NCBI GenBank assembly: GCA_016806145.1
Contig: CP063166.1
Span: 6,572,001-6,636,000 of the forward strand
DNA length: 64,000 nt
From: Variovorax paradoxus
GTDB lineage: Bacteria > Pseudomonadota > Gammaproteobacteria > Burkholderiales > Burkholderiaceae_C
Reading direction: 5' to 3'
Shown: positions 7,735 to 16,328 of the stretch, in pieces
Layout: each line of letters starts with the position of its first letter
How positions within the stretch are numbered: position 1 is the first letter of the stretch
Notes under the pieces: model-generated
The model's input: only the letters and a program-made list of their open reading frames with translations
Database searches by the model: none
What the model was told of the DNA's origin: nothing
Program-made: the position numbers and the translations under genes

Positions 7735-9027
7735 TCAGTCCGGGTCGCGCGCGCCCAGGCCGGCCAGCGTCGCGATGCGCACGGGCGACAGCGGCGGCCG
7801 TGGCGCGGGCGGCGTCCAGCCGAACAGGAATTGCGCGGCGTCTCCGCACACGCGCCCCTGGCACGGGCCCATGCCGCAGCGCTGGTGCAGCTTGGCGTCG
7901 GTCCAGCCGCCGCAGCCGGCGAGCGCCGCGAAGGGCACGTCCTCGCAGCGGCACACCAGCGTGTCGGGCCGGGCCAGCGCGCGGATCGCGGGACCGGGCG
8001 CGAAGCTGCGGTGCAACCGCGTGGCGAAAGCGTTCCAGCGCGCGCGCTCGGCGTATTGCAAGCGTGCGGCCTTGTCGTCGCCGACGGCCGCATGGCCCGC
8101 GATGGCGCCCTGCGCGAGCGCGCGTTCGCTGCCGCCGAAGCCCGTGCATTCGCCGGCCGCGTAGACGTCGTCGAGGCGGGTGGCCTGCCGCTCGTCGACG
8201 GCCAGCGCGAGCGTGCCGCTGTCGCCGAAGGGAGCGAGCGCGCAGCCGAGCATCTGGCCGAGCTGGGTGTTGGGCACGAGGCCGAAACCGCAGGCCAGGC
8301 GCTCGCAGGCCATCTCCTGCAGGCGGCCGCCCTGGTTCAGGCGCACCGATTCGAGCCGTGTCGTACCCAGTGCTTCGACCACGTGCGAGCCGGTGCGGTA
8401 GGCCGCATCGGCCAGCGTCAGCGCCTGCACTGCCTTGCCGGGCCAGCGCGCGAGCCCCAGCGCGAAGCCCGCGACCGCGCCGAAGGCCGCCTGCTCAGCG
8501 ATGCGCAGCACCTTCGCGCCGGCCTGGCGCGCGGTGGCCGCGGCCGCCAGCAGCAGCGGGCCGGTGCCGGCGACGACGATGCGCTCGCCCGCCACCGGCA
8601 GGCCGGCCTTGATCAGCGCCTGCAGGCCGCCCGCGCCGGTCACGCCGGGCAGGGTCCAGCCCGGAAAGGGCAGCAGGCGTTCGCGCGCGCCGGTGCACAG
8701 CACGAGCCTGCCCCAGCGCAGGCGCCAGGCGCGCTCTGCCTCCTCGAGCAGCAGCTCGCGCGGCGCGGCTGGCGGCCACGACGCGCGTGCCGCGCACGCA
8801 CGCACGTTGGCGCGGGCAGCCAGCGCCTCGCGCAACCGGCGCGCGGCCGGCGGCAGGCTGGCGCCGGGACCATCGCGCCAGATCTGGCCGCCGGGTGCGG
8901 GGTTGTCGTCGATCACGACGATGGACGCGCCGCTGGGCGCGGCCGCCAGCGCGGCGGCCATGCCCGCGGGACCGGCGCCGACGATCAGCAGGTCGCAGTG
9001 TTCGAGCCCGATGGCGTCGGTGCTCAT
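7735..9027 (-). CDS. FAD/NAD(P)-binding subunit of D-hydroxyproline dehydrogenase
   Basis: A 430-residue flavoprotein. Residues ~10-45 hold the FAD-binding Rossmann motif (DLLIVGAGPAGMAAALAAA); a second dinucleotide motif lies near IVVAGTGPLLLAAAATARQA. The C-terminal ~60 residues carry a BFD-like iron-sulfur patch, with CRCEDV followed by CGMGPCQGRVC. This is the alpha-type subunit of multi-subunit dehydrogenases related to hydrogen-cyanide synthase and opine oxidases. With the two genes upstream it should oxidise cis-4-hydroxy-D-proline to the pyrroline and pass electrons to the respiratory chain. Its ATG overlaps the ferredoxin stop (ATGA), so translation is coupled. Confidence 0.85.
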   Translation of the reverse strand: MSTDAIGLEHCDLLIVGAGPAGMAAALAAAPSGASIVVIDDNPAPGGQIWRDGPGASLPPAARRLREALAARANVRACAARASWPPAAPRELLLEEAERAWRLRWGRLVLCTGARERLLPFPGWTLPGVTGAGGLQALIKAGLPVAGERIVVAGTGPLLLAAAATARQAGAKVLRIAEQAAFGAVAGFALGLARWPGKAVQALTLADAAYRTGSHVVEALGTTRLESVRLNQGGRLQEMACERLACGFGLVPNTQLGQMLGCALAPFGDSGTLALAVDERQATRLDDVYAAGECTGFGGSERALAQGAIAGHAAVGDDKAARLQYAERARWNAFATRLHRSFAPGPAIRALARPDTLVCRCEDVPFAALAGCGGWTDAKLHQRCGMGPCQGRVCGDAAQFLFGWTPPAPRPPLSPVRIATLAGLGARDPD

Positions 9028-9278
9028 CGCAGGGTCTCCACGCGCATGCCTTCGCCGCAGACGGTCTGGCAGGCGAGGCGGCGACGGCCGTCGATGGCGA
9101 CGCGGCATTCCTGGCAGATGCCCATGCCGCAAAAGGGCGCGCGCGGCTGGCCGGTGACGGAGACGCGCGCCACGCCCATGGCCGGGGTCGTGTCGGCGAT
9201 GCGCAGCGCGGCGGCGACCGAGCTGCCGGCCGCGACGCGCACCTCGCGGCCGTCGATCTGCAGCAGGACCTGCGTCAT
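9024..9278 (-). CDS. (2Fe-2S) ferredoxin-like subunit of D-hydroxyproline dehydrogenase
   Basis: A small 84-residue subunit with a plant-type 2Fe-2S site: Cys50, Cys55, Cys58 and Cys70 in FCGMGICQEC...LAC spacing. It resembles the gamma/HcnA-type subunits that sit between the two flavoproteins and carry electrons. Both ends overlap neighbours by 4 bases: its ATG lies in the stop of the DAO-type subunit, and its stop lies in the start of the FAD/NAD subunit. That arrangement is good evidence for a fixed 1:1:1 complex. Confidence 0.88.
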   Translation of the reverse strand: MTQVLLQIDGREVRVAAGSSVAAALRIADTTPAMGVARVSVTGQPRAPFCGMGICQECRVAIDGRRRLACQTVCGEGMRVETLR

Positions 9279-10384
9279 GCCACCGTCTCCAGCAGCCGCC
9301 CGGGCGCAAAGGGCCGCGCATCGAACGGCGGCGCGGTGCCCGTCATCAGCGCCACCAGCAGCTCGGCGCTGCCCGGCGCGGTGGTCACGCCCAGGCCTTC
9401 GTGGCCGAGCGCGAGCCACAGCTTCTCGCGCCACGGATGCGCGCCCAGCAGCGGCAGGCCGTCGGGCGTGGCGGCGCGCAGGCCGGTCCAGCTGCGGATG
9501 GCGCTGAGTTCGCCGAGGCCCGGCAGGTAGTCGATCGCGCGCCGCAGCATGCGCGCGAGCATCGCGGGCTCGACCGCGGGATCGGTGGTGTCGAACTGCC
9601 GCGAGGAACCGACCAGCAGCTGCCCCGTGGGCCGCGGCTGCACGTTGAAGGCGACCGAGTCGCCCTCGGCATGGTGCGCGCTGGTGACGTAGCCGAGCTC
9701 GACCAGCTGGTGCCGCACGGTGCCCGGATAGCGGTCGGTGATCAGCAGGTGGCCCTTCTTGGGCCGCAGCGGCAGTTCGGGGCACAGCGCGGTGGCCTCG
9801 AGGCCGGCGGCCAGCACGACCTGCGCGGCGCGGCGCCGGCCGCCGTCGGCCAGAAGCAAGGTGCCGTCGTCCTCGATGGCCGCGACCCGGGCCTGCTCGA
9901 ATTCGATCGCGGCGCCCGCGTCCGCGAGCAGCCAGCGCGCCGCGTTCGGCGCATAGAGGATGCCGTCGCCCGGCACCTCGAGCGCGCCCGCGAGGCCGGC
10001 GCGCAACGCGGGTTCGGCCGCGGCCAATGCCTTCGCGTCGAGCAGCCGGCTCGCGATGCCCAGCGCGGCGAGCCGCTCGCGCTTGCGCTCGGCCTCGGCC
10101 ATCTCCGCGTCGTCGGCGGCGATCCAGAGCGTGCCGCAGGCGCTGTGCGCGCAGTCGGCCGGCATGCGCGGCGCGAGCGCGCGCCACAGGTCGATCGAGC
10201 GGCTGCTGAGCTCGAGCTCGGCGCGGTTGTCGTCCATCGCCACGAGATGGCCCATGCCGGCGCCGGTGGCGCCGCCCCGGCGCGCATCGATCACGCGCAC
10301 ACGGCGGCCGGCGCGCGCGAGCGCATGCGCGCAGGCGGCGCCGACGATGCCGGCGCCGATGACGATCGCGTCCGCGTCGGCCAT
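9275..10384 (-). CDS. FAD-dependent D-amino-acid-oxidase-type catalytic subunit
   Basis: A 369-residue flavoprotein of the glycine oxidase/DAO family. The N-terminus has DAIVIGAGIVGAACAHALAR (FAD binding), a central PKKGHLLITDRYPG segment, and the C-terminal GLRAATPDGLPLLG and ALGHEGLGVTTAPGSAELL motifs that close over the flavin. It is the likely catalytic subunit that oxidises cis-4-hydroxy-D-proline. It follows the epimerase gene by 8 bases and overlaps the ferredoxin gene. In Pseudomonas a comparable multi-subunit enzyme does this step, while other bacteria use a single-chain enzyme; the choice here comes from the gene order. Confidence 0.87.
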   Translation of the reverse strand: MADADAIVIGAGIVGAACAHALARAGRRVRVIDARRGGATGAGMGHLVAMDDNRAELELSSRSIDLWRALAPRMPADCAHSACGTLWIAADDAEMAEAERKRERLAALGIASRLLDAKALAAAEPALRAGLAGALEVPGDGILYAPNAARWLLADAGAAIEFEQARVAAIEDDGTLLLADGGRRRAAQVVLAAGLEATALCPELPLRPKKGHLLITDRYPGTVRHQLVELGYVTSAHHAEGDSVAFNVQPRPTGQLLVGSSRQFDTTDPAVEPAMLARMLRRAIDYLPGLGELSAIRSWTGLRAATPDGLPLLGAHPWREKLWLALGHEGLGVTTAPGSAELLVALMTGTAPPFDARPFAPGRLLETVA

Positions 10385-10392
10385 CTGCCGCG

Positions 10393-11337
10393 TCAGAGCC
10401 GGATGCCCCAGGCGAAGGGATCGGCCTCGTCGATCAGCAGGGTGGCTTCGGCGCTGATGTGGGCGCGGCCGCGCAGTGTGGGGATGACGCGGCCGTCGTC
10501 GGCGGGCTCGTAGCTGGCCTCGAAGCGGCTGCCGATCACGCTGGCCTGCGTCCACACCTGGCCGGGCGCGAGCTTGCCGTCGGCCGCGAGGCAGGCGATC
10601 TTGGCGCTGGTGCCGGTGCCGCAGGGCGAGCGGTCGTAGGCATTGCCGGGGCACAGCACGAAGTTGCGGCTGTCGGCGCCGTCCGCGTCGTCGGCGAACA
10701 GTTCGATGTGGTCGATCTCCGCGCCCTCGGCGCCCGTGATGCCCTGCGCCGCGAGCGCGCGCCGCAGCGCGGCCGTGTAGTCGGTGAGCGCGGCGAGGTT
10801 GTCGCTCGCCACGCGCTGGCCGTGCGCGGTCTCGCTCACGAGGAAGAACCAGTTGCCGCCCCAGGCCACGTCGCCGCGCACCGTGCCGTGGCCCGGCAGC
10901 TCGACGGCCACCTGGTGCAGGTGCCGGTACGCGGGCACGTTGCGCACGCTGACCGCGCCGTCTTCGTGCAGCGTGGTGGTGACGGTGCCCACGGGCGTTT
11001 CGATGCGGTGCTCGCCGGGGCCGATGCGGCCCATGTGCGCGAGGCTCGCGACCAGGCCGATGGTGCCGTGGCCGCACATGCCGAGGTAGCCCGCGTTGTT
11101 GAAGAAGATCACGCCGGCCGCGGCATCGGGCGAAACCGGTTCGCACAGCAGCGCGCCGACCACGACGTCGCTGCCGCGCGGCTCGAGCACGGTAGCGGCG
11201 CGCCAGGGGTCGTGCCGTTCGGCCAGCAGCGCGCGGCGCTCGGCCATGCTGCCGCGGCCGAGGTCGGGAAAGCCGCCGGTCACGAGGCGGGTGGGCTCGC
11301 CGCCGGTGTGCGAGTCGATGATCTGGATGCGGTGCAT
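10393..11337 (-). CDS. 4-hydroxyproline 2-epimerase
   Basis: The first catabolic enzyme of the pathway: it inverts C2 of trans-4-hydroxy-L-proline to give cis-4-hydroxy-D-proline. The protein has 314 residues, the usual length for the proline-racemase superfamily. Both catalytic cysteines are present: Cys88 in MCGHGTIG and Cys239 in [10 protein letters not shown]. Two cysteines mark epimerases or racemases; the related dehydratases replace one with Thr or Ser. The N-terminal [13 protein letters not shown] is typical. The neighbouring deaminase and D-hydroxyproline dehydrogenase favour hydroxyproline over proline as substrate. Confidence 0.93.
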   Translation of the reverse strand: MHRIQIIDSHTGGEPTRLVTGGFPDLGRGSMAERRALLAERHDPWRAATVLEPRGSDVVVGALLCEPVSPDAAAGVIFFNNAGYLGMCGHGTIGLVASLAHMGRIGPGEHRIETPVGTVTTTLHEDGAVSVRNVPAYRHLHQVAVELPGHGTVRGDVAWGGNWFFLVSETAHGQRVASDNLAALTDYTAALRRALAAQGITGAEGAEIDHIELFADDADGADSRNFVLCPGNAYDRSPCGTGTSAKIACLAADGKLAPGQVWTQASVIGSRFEASYEPADDGRVIPTLRGRAHISAEATLLIDEADPFAWGIRL

Positions 11338-11393
11338 GGGGGTTGGCGCATCGCCTTCCACGAAGACGGCGATGCGTTGAAGGAAAAGGAGGA

Positions 11394-11415
11394 GGAAGGG
11401 GCCGCGGCCCCTTCC
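11394..11415 (-). terminator. Strong hairpin after the binding-protein gene (attenuator or 3' stabiliser)
   Basis: A perfect 22-base palindrome with arms GGAAGGGGCC and GGCCCCTTCC around GC. On the minus strand it lies 13 bases after the binding-protein stop and is followed by a pyrimidine-rich CCTCCTCCTTTTCC tract. It may partly terminate the transcript or protect its 3' end, lowering expression of the downstream enzymes relative to the binding protein. Confidence 0.65.
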
Positions 11416-11428
11416 GGGAAGGCGCGGC

Positions 11429-12562
11429 TCAGTAGCTCGCGAGCGCCGTCGGCGCGGCGTTCTTGAAGGTGAACACCGTGATCGGTGCCTGCTTCATGTT
11501 GCCCTTGTCGTCGTAGGCGTAGGTCGCGGCCACGCCCTTGTAGGTGGTCTTGTAGAGCTCGGCGCCGACCTTGTCGGGATCGATCGAGTTGGCCTTGGCC
11601 ATCGACTCGCCGATGAACATCACCTGGTCGTAGTACGAGGCCGCGTAGGCATCGGCGTCGGCGCCGAAGCGCTTCTTGAACTTCTCCTTGAAGGCCGGAC
11701 CGCTGACCGCCTTCTCGAGGATCGAGCCGCCCTGGGCGCAGAACACCGCGTCGTTGACCGCGTCGCCGCCGAGCTTGCCCATCGCGGGGCTGCACAGCGT
11801 GTCGCCGCCGAGCAGCTTGGCGTTGATGCCGAGCTGCTTCATCTGCCGCGTCATCGGCGCGCCCTGCGGTGCGTAGCCGCCGAAGAAGATCGCCTCGGGC
11901 TGCTTGGCCTTCATGTTGGTCAGGATGGCGGTGAAGTCGACCGCCTTGTCGGTGGTGAACTCCTGGCCGACCACGGTGAGGCCCTGCTTCTTCGCTTCCT
12001 TGGTGAACTCCTCGGCGAGCCCCTGGCCGAAGGCGGTGCGGTCGTCGATCACGCCGACCTTGGTGACCTTGAGCACCTTGGCCGCGTACACGGCCATGCT
12101 GCCGCCGATCTGGTTGTCGCTGGCGATGATGCGATAGAGGTTCTTGTAGCCGCCCTGCGTGACCTTCGGGTTGGTGCCCACGGTCGACAGCAGCACGCCG
12201 CCGTCGCTGTAGACGCGCGAGGCCGGGATGGCCACGCCCGAGCAGTACGGGCCCATGACGAACTTGACGTTGTCGTCGACGAACTTCTGCGCCACAGCCA
12301 CGCCGCTCTTGGCATCGCAGGCATCGTCCTCCGACTTCAGTTCGAACTTGAGCGTCTTGCCGCCGACCACGAGCTTCTTCGCGTTGAGCTCCTCGATCGC
12401 GAGGCGCACGCCGTTCTCGTTGTCCTTGCCCGCGAACGCATTGGGGCCGGAGAGCGGCCCGGTATGGCCGATCTTGACCACCTGCTCCTGCGCCTTCGCC
12501 TGGGTTGCGAGGGCCAGCGCCACGAGGCCGAGCAGCGGAATCATCTTCGATGGTGTCTTCAT
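11429..12562 (-). CDS. LivK-type ABC transporter substrate-binding protein
   Basis: A periplasmic binding protein of 377 residues. It has a cleavable signal peptide ([20 protein letters not shown], cleavage probably after AKA or AQ), then the family start [18 protein letters not shown]. The two-lobed type I fold covers the rest, with conserved [15 protein letters not shown] and [16 protein letters not shown] regions. It probably captures hydroxyproline or a proline-like amino acid. No permease or ATPase gene is in the cluster, so it must use a transporter encoded elsewhere. Hairpins lie on both sides of the gene. Confidence 0.88.
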   Translation of the reverse strand: MKTPSKMIPLLGLVALALATQAKAQEQVVKIGHTGPLSGPNAFAGKDNENGVRLAIEELNAKKLVVGGKTLKFELKSEDDACDAKSGVAVAQKFVDDNVKFVMGPYCSGVAIPASRVYSDGGVLLSTVGTNPKVTQGGYKNLYRIIASDNQIGGSMAVYAAKVLKVTKVGVIDDRTAFGQGLAEEFTKEAKKQGLTVVGQEFTTDKAVDFTAILTNMKAKQPEAIFFGGYAPQGAPMTRQMKQLGINAKLLGGDTLCSPAMGKLGGDAVNDAVFCAQGGSILEKAVSGPAFKEKFKKRFGADADAYAASYYDQVMFIGESMAKANSIDPDKVGAELYKTTYKGVAATYAYDDKGNMKQAPITVFTFKNAAPTALASY

Positions 12563-12603
12563 GCTTCTTCCTGGATAAGGGGACACGGAGGGTACGAGGG
12601 AAA

Positions 12604-12620
12604 CGAGGGCGCCGCCCTCG
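12604..12620 (-). terminator. Intercistronic hairpin between deaminase and binding-protein genes
   Basis: A perfect 7-base-arm stem, CGAGGGC-GCC-GCCCTCG, lies in the 82-base gap; on the minus strand TTTCCCTC follows. It may be a weak terminator or an mRNA processing/stability element. Confidence 0.45.
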
Positions 12621-12644
12621 GGGGAAACGCAGCAAACGAAGGGC

Positions 12645-13559
12645 TTAGGCGACCGATTGGTACTTCGCGGGGCGGGTCGCGAGCGCCTTCTTCACGATGG
12701 CCTCGATGGCCTCGCGCTCGGCGCCCACCAGCGGCAGGCGCGGACGGCGCACGTGCTCGGTGCCCACGCCCACGAGGTGGTCGATGAGCTTGAGGTTCTG
12801 GACCAGCTTGGTCGAGACGTCGAGGTGCAGCATCGGCGTCATCCACTGGTAGAGCTTGAGCGCCTCGGCGAACTGGCCGGCCTTCATCAGGTCGTACAGC
12901 GCCACGGTCTCGCGCGGGAACGCGCAGCCCACGCCGGCCAGCAGGCCGTCGCAGCCCAGCGCCAGGCCCTCGAACGCGAGGTCGTCCACGCCGAGGAACA
13001 GCTGGTAGCGGTCGCCGACCGTGTTGCGCAGGTCGGTGATGCGGCGGATGTTGTCGGTGCTCTCCTTGATGGCCGCGATCCATTCGCAGTCGGCCAGCTC
13101 GACCATGTGCTCGGGCTTGAGGTCGACGCGGTAGGCCACCGGGTTGTTGTAGACCATCACCGGCTTCTGCGCCGCGTTGGCGATGGTGCGCACGTTGAGC
13201 ATGGCTTCGCGCGCGTCGGCCACGTAGATCACCGAGGGCATGACCATGTAGCCGGCCACGCCGAGCTTGTTGCCGCCCTCGACGTAGCGCAGCGCATCGC
13301 GGGTGCTGGTCTCGGACACGTTGGCCAGCACCGGGATGCGGCCGTCGGCGGCCTCGAGCGCGATCTGCGCGACCTGCAGCTTCTCCTCGAGCGACAGCGT
13401 GCTGGCTTCGCCGAGCGAGCCGCAGGTGACGAGGCCGTGGATGCCGTTGCGGATCTGGAAGTCGATGTGGCGCGCGGTGCCTTCGGCATCGATGCGCTCG
13501 TCGGCATGGAACTTGGTGGTGACGGCGGGAAAGATGCCTTGCCAGCGGGGGTTGCTCAC
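12645..13559 (-). CDS. Dihydrodipicolinate synthase family: pyrroline-4-hydroxy-2-carboxylate deaminase
   Basis: A class I aldolase-fold enzyme of 304 residues. It has GSLGEAS for the carboxylate-binding loop, Tyr137 in MVYNNP, and the Schiff-base Lys165 in AAIKEST. In hydroxyproline catabolism this family removes water and ammonia from 1-pyrroline-4-hydroxy-2-carboxylate to give 2-oxoglutarate semialdehyde. The assignment rests on the cluster: by sequence alone it could be another DapA-like lyase. It starts with GTG, supported by AGGAG 8 bases upstream. It is the first gene of the operon, just below an AT-rich promoter. The semialdehyde dehydrogenase that would finish the route is not in this window. 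Confidence 0.85.
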   Translation of the reverse strand: MSNPRWQGIFPAVTTKFHADERIDAEGTARHIDFQIRNGIHGLVTCGSLGEASTLSLEEKLQVAQIALEAADGRIPVLANVSETSTRDALRYVEGGNKLGVAGYMVMPSVIYVADAREAMLNVRTIANAAQKPVMVYNNPVAYRVDLKPEHMVELADCEWIAAIKESTDNIRRITDLRNTVGDRYQLFLGVDDLAFEGLALGCDGLLAGVGCAFPRETVALYDLMKAGQFAEALKLYQWMTPMLHLDVSTKLVQNLKLIDHLVGVGTEHVRRPRLPLVGAEREAIEAIVKKALATRPAKYQSVA

Positions 13560-13608
13560 GAATTCGCTCCTTGGATGGGCCCGGATGGGCGGGGCTGGGA
13601 CGGAGCGG

Positions 13609-13637
13609 ATTTAAATATATTAAGTATATACCGTCAA
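13609..13637 (-). promoter_or_regulatory. Promoter of the hydroxyproline operon
   Basis: On the minus strand TTGACG (13632-13637) and TTAAAT (13609-13614) are 17 bases apart, inside a markedly AT-rich patch about 50 bases upstream of the deaminase GTG. The spacer is full of TATA steps (TATATACTTAATATA), which could hold a GntR-type operator. A short palindrome, CTCGT-AA-ACGAG, lies just upstream at 13642-13653. Confidence 0.6.
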
Positions 13638-13657
13638 TATTCTCGTAAACGAGCATG

Positions 13658-13680
13658 CGCCCGGCAGGGCCTGCCGGGCG
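13658..13680 (-). terminator. Hairpin after the glycine-zipper gene
   Basis: A perfect 10-base-arm inverted repeat (CGCCCGGCAG / CTGCCGGGCG, 3-base loop), 26 bases after the stop of the minus-strand gene at 13707. The following T run is poor, so termination efficiency is uncertain. Confidence 0.55.
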
Positions 13681-13706
13681 CGGTTCCGGGACGTGTCAGC
13701 GAACGC

Positions 13707-14390
13707 TTACTTGTGGCCGTCGGCCGGGCTCAGCGTGTGGCCCTTGAGCCTCACGGCCTTGCCGATCGGCGGCGCGCTGCGCGTCTCGACGCTGCGCAGG
13801 GTGCCGTTGTCCATGCGCACGCCGACCTGGTAGACGGTGACCGTGTGGGTGCGCTTCTCGATCTCGTTGCCGGCGTAGCCGCCGCCGACGGCGCCAAGCA
13901 CGGTCGCGGCCGTGCGGCCGCCGCCGTGGCCGATCTGGTTGCCCACCAGCCCGCCGACCACGCCGCCGGCCACCATGCCGACGCCGCTCGGGCGCTGGGT
14001 GCGCTGCACGGCACGCACCGTCTCCACATGGCCGCAGACCGTGCAGGGCGGGGCGGCCACGGGTTCGGGCGCGGCGGCCATCGGCGCGGGGCCCGCGGCG
14101 GGCACGGGTTGCGGCGCGGCGCTCATGGCTGGCGCGGGCGCCGTCGCGTTGACGGTCGGGCCGGACGGCAAGGGCTGAAGCGCCGGCGGCGCCGCATCGG
14201 GCTTGAAGTCGTCGGGCGCCGGGCCCGTGGCCAGGGCCACGGGCGGTGCCGCCGCCGTGCCGCCCTGGTGCTTCTGCCACAGCGCGCCGCCGAGCGCGGC
14301 TACGGCCACCGCGAGCACGCCGATCGCCACCCAGAGCTTGTGCGTTCCGCCCTGGCGCGAGGGCATGCCTGTTGTCGTTGTCTGTTCCAT
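13707..14390 (-). CDS. Glycine-zipper 2TM domain envelope protein
   Basis: A 227-residue envelope protein. An N-terminal anchor (LWVAIGVLAVAVAALGGALW, residues ~19-38) has no lipobox, so it is probably tethered in the inner membrane. A long Pro/Ala-rich linker follows, then a CTVC pair, then the glycine-zipper hairpin GVGMVAGGVVGGLVGNQIG and TVLGAVGGGYAGNEIEK. The C-terminal ~45 residues form a beta-rich tail (TVYQVGVRMDNGTLRSVETR), as in SlyB/PcP/RcnB-type proteins. Its role is unknown; relatives affect envelope integrity. It is preceded by a 137-base gap after the hipA gene with no other gene. Confidence 0.78.
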   Translation of the reverse strand: MEQTTTTGMPSRQGGTHKLWVAIGVLAVAVAALGGALWQKHQGGTAAAPPVALATGPAPDDFKPDAAPPALQPLPSGPTVNATAPAPAMSAAPQPVPAAGPAPMAAAPEPVAAPPCTVCGHVETVRAVQRTQRPSGVGMVAGGVVGGLVGNQIGHGGGRTAATVLGAVGGGYAGNEIEKRTHTVTVYQVGVRMDNGTLRSVETRSAPPIGKAVRLKGHTLSPADGHK

Positions 14391-14527
14391 GAAAGCCTTC
14401 CTTCCTGCGGTCCGGCCTCCGAGCCGGAACCCGTTCCCAGCATCGCCCGGGCAAGGCTGAAGTCAATGCACGGGCGTCCTACACGCCGGCACGCGGCGAG
14501 CGCATCCGGCTGGAGGACGACGCCCGG

Positions 14528-15865
14528 TCAGGGCGTCGCGGCGGGCGCCACGCCCGAGAGGAAGCGCCGCGCCTCGGCGCGCATGCCGCGCGAAACCGCC
14601 TCCCAGGTCCGCACGGGAAAGTCCGCGGGCAGCGCGGCCTCAACCTCGGCCAGCGCCTCGTCGAGCGTTTCGACCATCGCGAGCATCGCGCGCCAGGTGT
14701 GGTCGCCGCCGTTGCGCATCGCGAGCCCCCACCAGTGGCGGGCCTGGATGGTGTGCAGCGCGTAATGCGCGTTCTTCGAGCGCACGGCCATCGCCAGCTC
14801 GGCCCGGCGCGGCTGGAACTGGCTCGCGCCGTTGCCGAAGTAGGGCCACATCGACAGCACGTCGTAGAGCGGCGTCATCTCGTAGACGTCGCCGCGCTGC
14901 AGGTGGAGCGAGAAGTTCTTGGCATGCCCGTCGGTGGCCGCCAGCAGGAAGAAGGCGAGCTGCGCGAGCAGGAACAGCGTGCCGTCGTCCCGGTTGCGGC
15001 TGCCCTGCAGCAGTTGCAGGCAGCGGGTCATGCCGGGGCCGCCATGCTGCTCGTACTTGCGCTCGGGCGGCAGTGCCATCGCCTGGCAGAAATCTTCCTG
15101 CGGCAGGCGCGCGATCCAGCGCTCGCCGTTCGCGCTCGTCATCCATTCGCGGTCGAAGCGCTCGACCGCCAGCACCTGCTGGTCGCCGAAGGTCTCGATG
15201 GCGGTCGGCGCGACCGGCAGGCCCAGCGCGCCGACGATCCGCGCGCAGAGCCATTCGTTGTGGATCGAGTCCGAGGCATCGACGCGCCGCGAGCCACCGA
15301 TCAGCCCCAGCGGCAGCTTGAGGATGTGGGTGGTCGGCGTGGCGCCGTGCGGGCGGCACCAGCGGCCGTCGACGCGGGTCAGCGCAGTCTTTTCCTGCGC
15401 GCCGGCCAGCGAGATCCGGAACAGGTCGCGGTCGCGCAGCCGCTCGGGCGTCGATTCGGTCGGCACGGCGCGCAGCAGCTCGGCCACCTGCTCGTCGGCG
15501 AGCGGCTCGCAGTCCACGCGGTCCCAGCCCTCGGGCATCGCGCCGTCGGGCAGCAGCTGCACCGCGCCCACGCAGTCGCGGCCGATGGCTTCGAGCAGGT
15601 CGAAGACCTTCGTGCTCCTGAGCCCGAAGCGCTGGCCCAGGCGAATGCGGATGCGCTCGTTGTCGGGCAGCAGGTTGTCGAAGTAGTTGCGCACCGCCTC
15701 GCCCTGGACTTCGAGCGCCGTGGTGATCGGCAACGAGAGCGACAGCGAGCGGCGCCGCGGCGACGCGAGCCACGCGGGCTCGTAGCGGAAGGTGTGGGAT
15801 TCGCGGTCGACCGACCAGGTGCCGACGAGCTCGCCGTTCATCCAGGCCTTGAGCGCGCGCCTCAC
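14528..15865 (-). CDS. hipA: HipA family serine/threonine kinase toxin
   Basis: The toxin of a type II toxin-antitoxin pair: a kinase that in E. coli HipA phosphorylates glutamyl-tRNA synthetase and causes dormancy. It has 445 residues, close to the 440 of E. coli HipA. The N-terminal subdomain (~1-110) is followed by the kinase core. The autophosphorylation loop FRISLAGAQEKTAL has its Ser at 152. The catalytic DGHAKNFS has Asp312 and Asn317, and the metal-binding PLYDVLS has Asp335. All key residues are intact, so the kinase should be active. It starts with GTG overlapping the antitoxin TGA, which couples its translation to hipB. Confidence 0.92.
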   Translation of the reverse strand: MRRALKAWMNGELVGTWSVDRESHTFRYEPAWLASPRRRSLSLSLPITTALEVQGEAVRNYFDNLLPDNERIRIRLGQRFGLRSTKVFDLLEAIGRDCVGAVQLLPDGAMPEGWDRVDCEPLADEQVAELLRAVPTESTPERLRDRDLFRISLAGAQEKTALTRVDGRWCRPHGATPTTHILKLPLGLIGGSRRVDASDSIHNEWLCARIVGALGLPVAPTAIETFGDQQVLAVERFDREWMTSANGERWIARLPQEDFCQAMALPPERKYEQHGGPGMTRCLQLLQGSRNRDDGTLFLLAQLAFFLLAATDGHAKNFSLHLQRGDVYEMTPLYDVLSMWPYFGNGASQFQPRRAELAMAVRSKNAHYALHTIQARHWWGLAMRNGGDHTWRAMLAMVETLDEALAEVEAALPADFPVRTWEAVSRGMRAEARRFLSGVAPAATP

Positions 15866-16314
15866 CAGGAGCCCTTCCTCGGCGCGGCGGCGAAGCGCTC
15901 GCGGGCGGCGGGCACGGGGCCAGCCGCGGCGGGGCGCGGCGCTTGCGGTTCGGGGAGCGACGAGGCGGCCGGCGGTTCCATGCCTTTTTCCTGGACGACC
16001 GGTGCGGCCGGCGACGGCACCCGGCCATAGGCGCGCGGCGCGTTGCGGTCGTTCGGGCGCGGGTCGCCATCGGGAAGCTCCGCATTCGCCGGAACCTCGT
16101 CCTCGTCGCGCAGCGAGATCGACGCACCCAGCGCCGCCAGCAATTTCATCAACTGCTCGAAGCCGACGGCCCCCGGATTCGCCTCGATCTCGGCGATCCG
16201 GGCCTGGCTGACGCCGACGAGGGCGCCGGCCTGCGCCTGCGTCAGGCCGCGCTTCTTCCGCAGCGCCTGGAGGTGCGCCCGGAGCTGGTCGGCAAAACGA
16301 AGGGGGTAGTCCAT
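15862..16314 (-). CDS. hipB: HipB-type XRE antitoxin with extended C-terminal tail
   Basis: The DNA-binding antitoxin of the pair, 150 residues. Residues ~8-65 form an XRE helix-turn-helix (LRKKRGLTQAQAGALVGVSQ, ARIAEIEANP). The remaining ~80 residues are rich in Pro, Ala and Glu and look disordered; E. coli HipB is only about 88 residues. The stop overlaps the hipA GTG. The start ATG at 16314 lies within an inverted repeat and only a few bases below a near-consensus promoter, so the message may be leaderless and self-repressed. The next in-frame Met is past the helix-turn-helix, so no shorter start is plausible. Confidence 0.88.
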   Translation of the reverse strand: MDYPLRFADQLRAHLQALRKKRGLTQAQAGALVGVSQARIAEIEANPGAVGFEQLMKLLAALGASISLRDEDEVPANAELPDGDPRPNDRNAPRAYGRVPSPAAPVVQEKGMEPPAASSLPEPQAPRPAAAGPVPAARERFAAAPRKGSW

Positions 16315-16328
16315 CTTGTCTTCAAGAT
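16313..16328. promoter_or_regulatory. HipB operator candidate over the start codon
   Basis: A perfect inverted repeat, ATCTTG-N4-CAAGAT, covers the hipB start codon and the -10 element. HipB proteins bind palindromes at their own promoter and repress with HipA. Two copies of GCTTGTATT (16366-16374, 16393-16401), 27 bases apart upstream, may be further contacts. Confidence 0.62.

Noticed and set aside
13642..13653. Palindrome CTCGT-AA-ACGAG as GntR operator
   Set aside because: It lies upstream of the -35 and is short; position fits an activator or chance as well as a repressor, so it was kept only as a note in the promoter entry.
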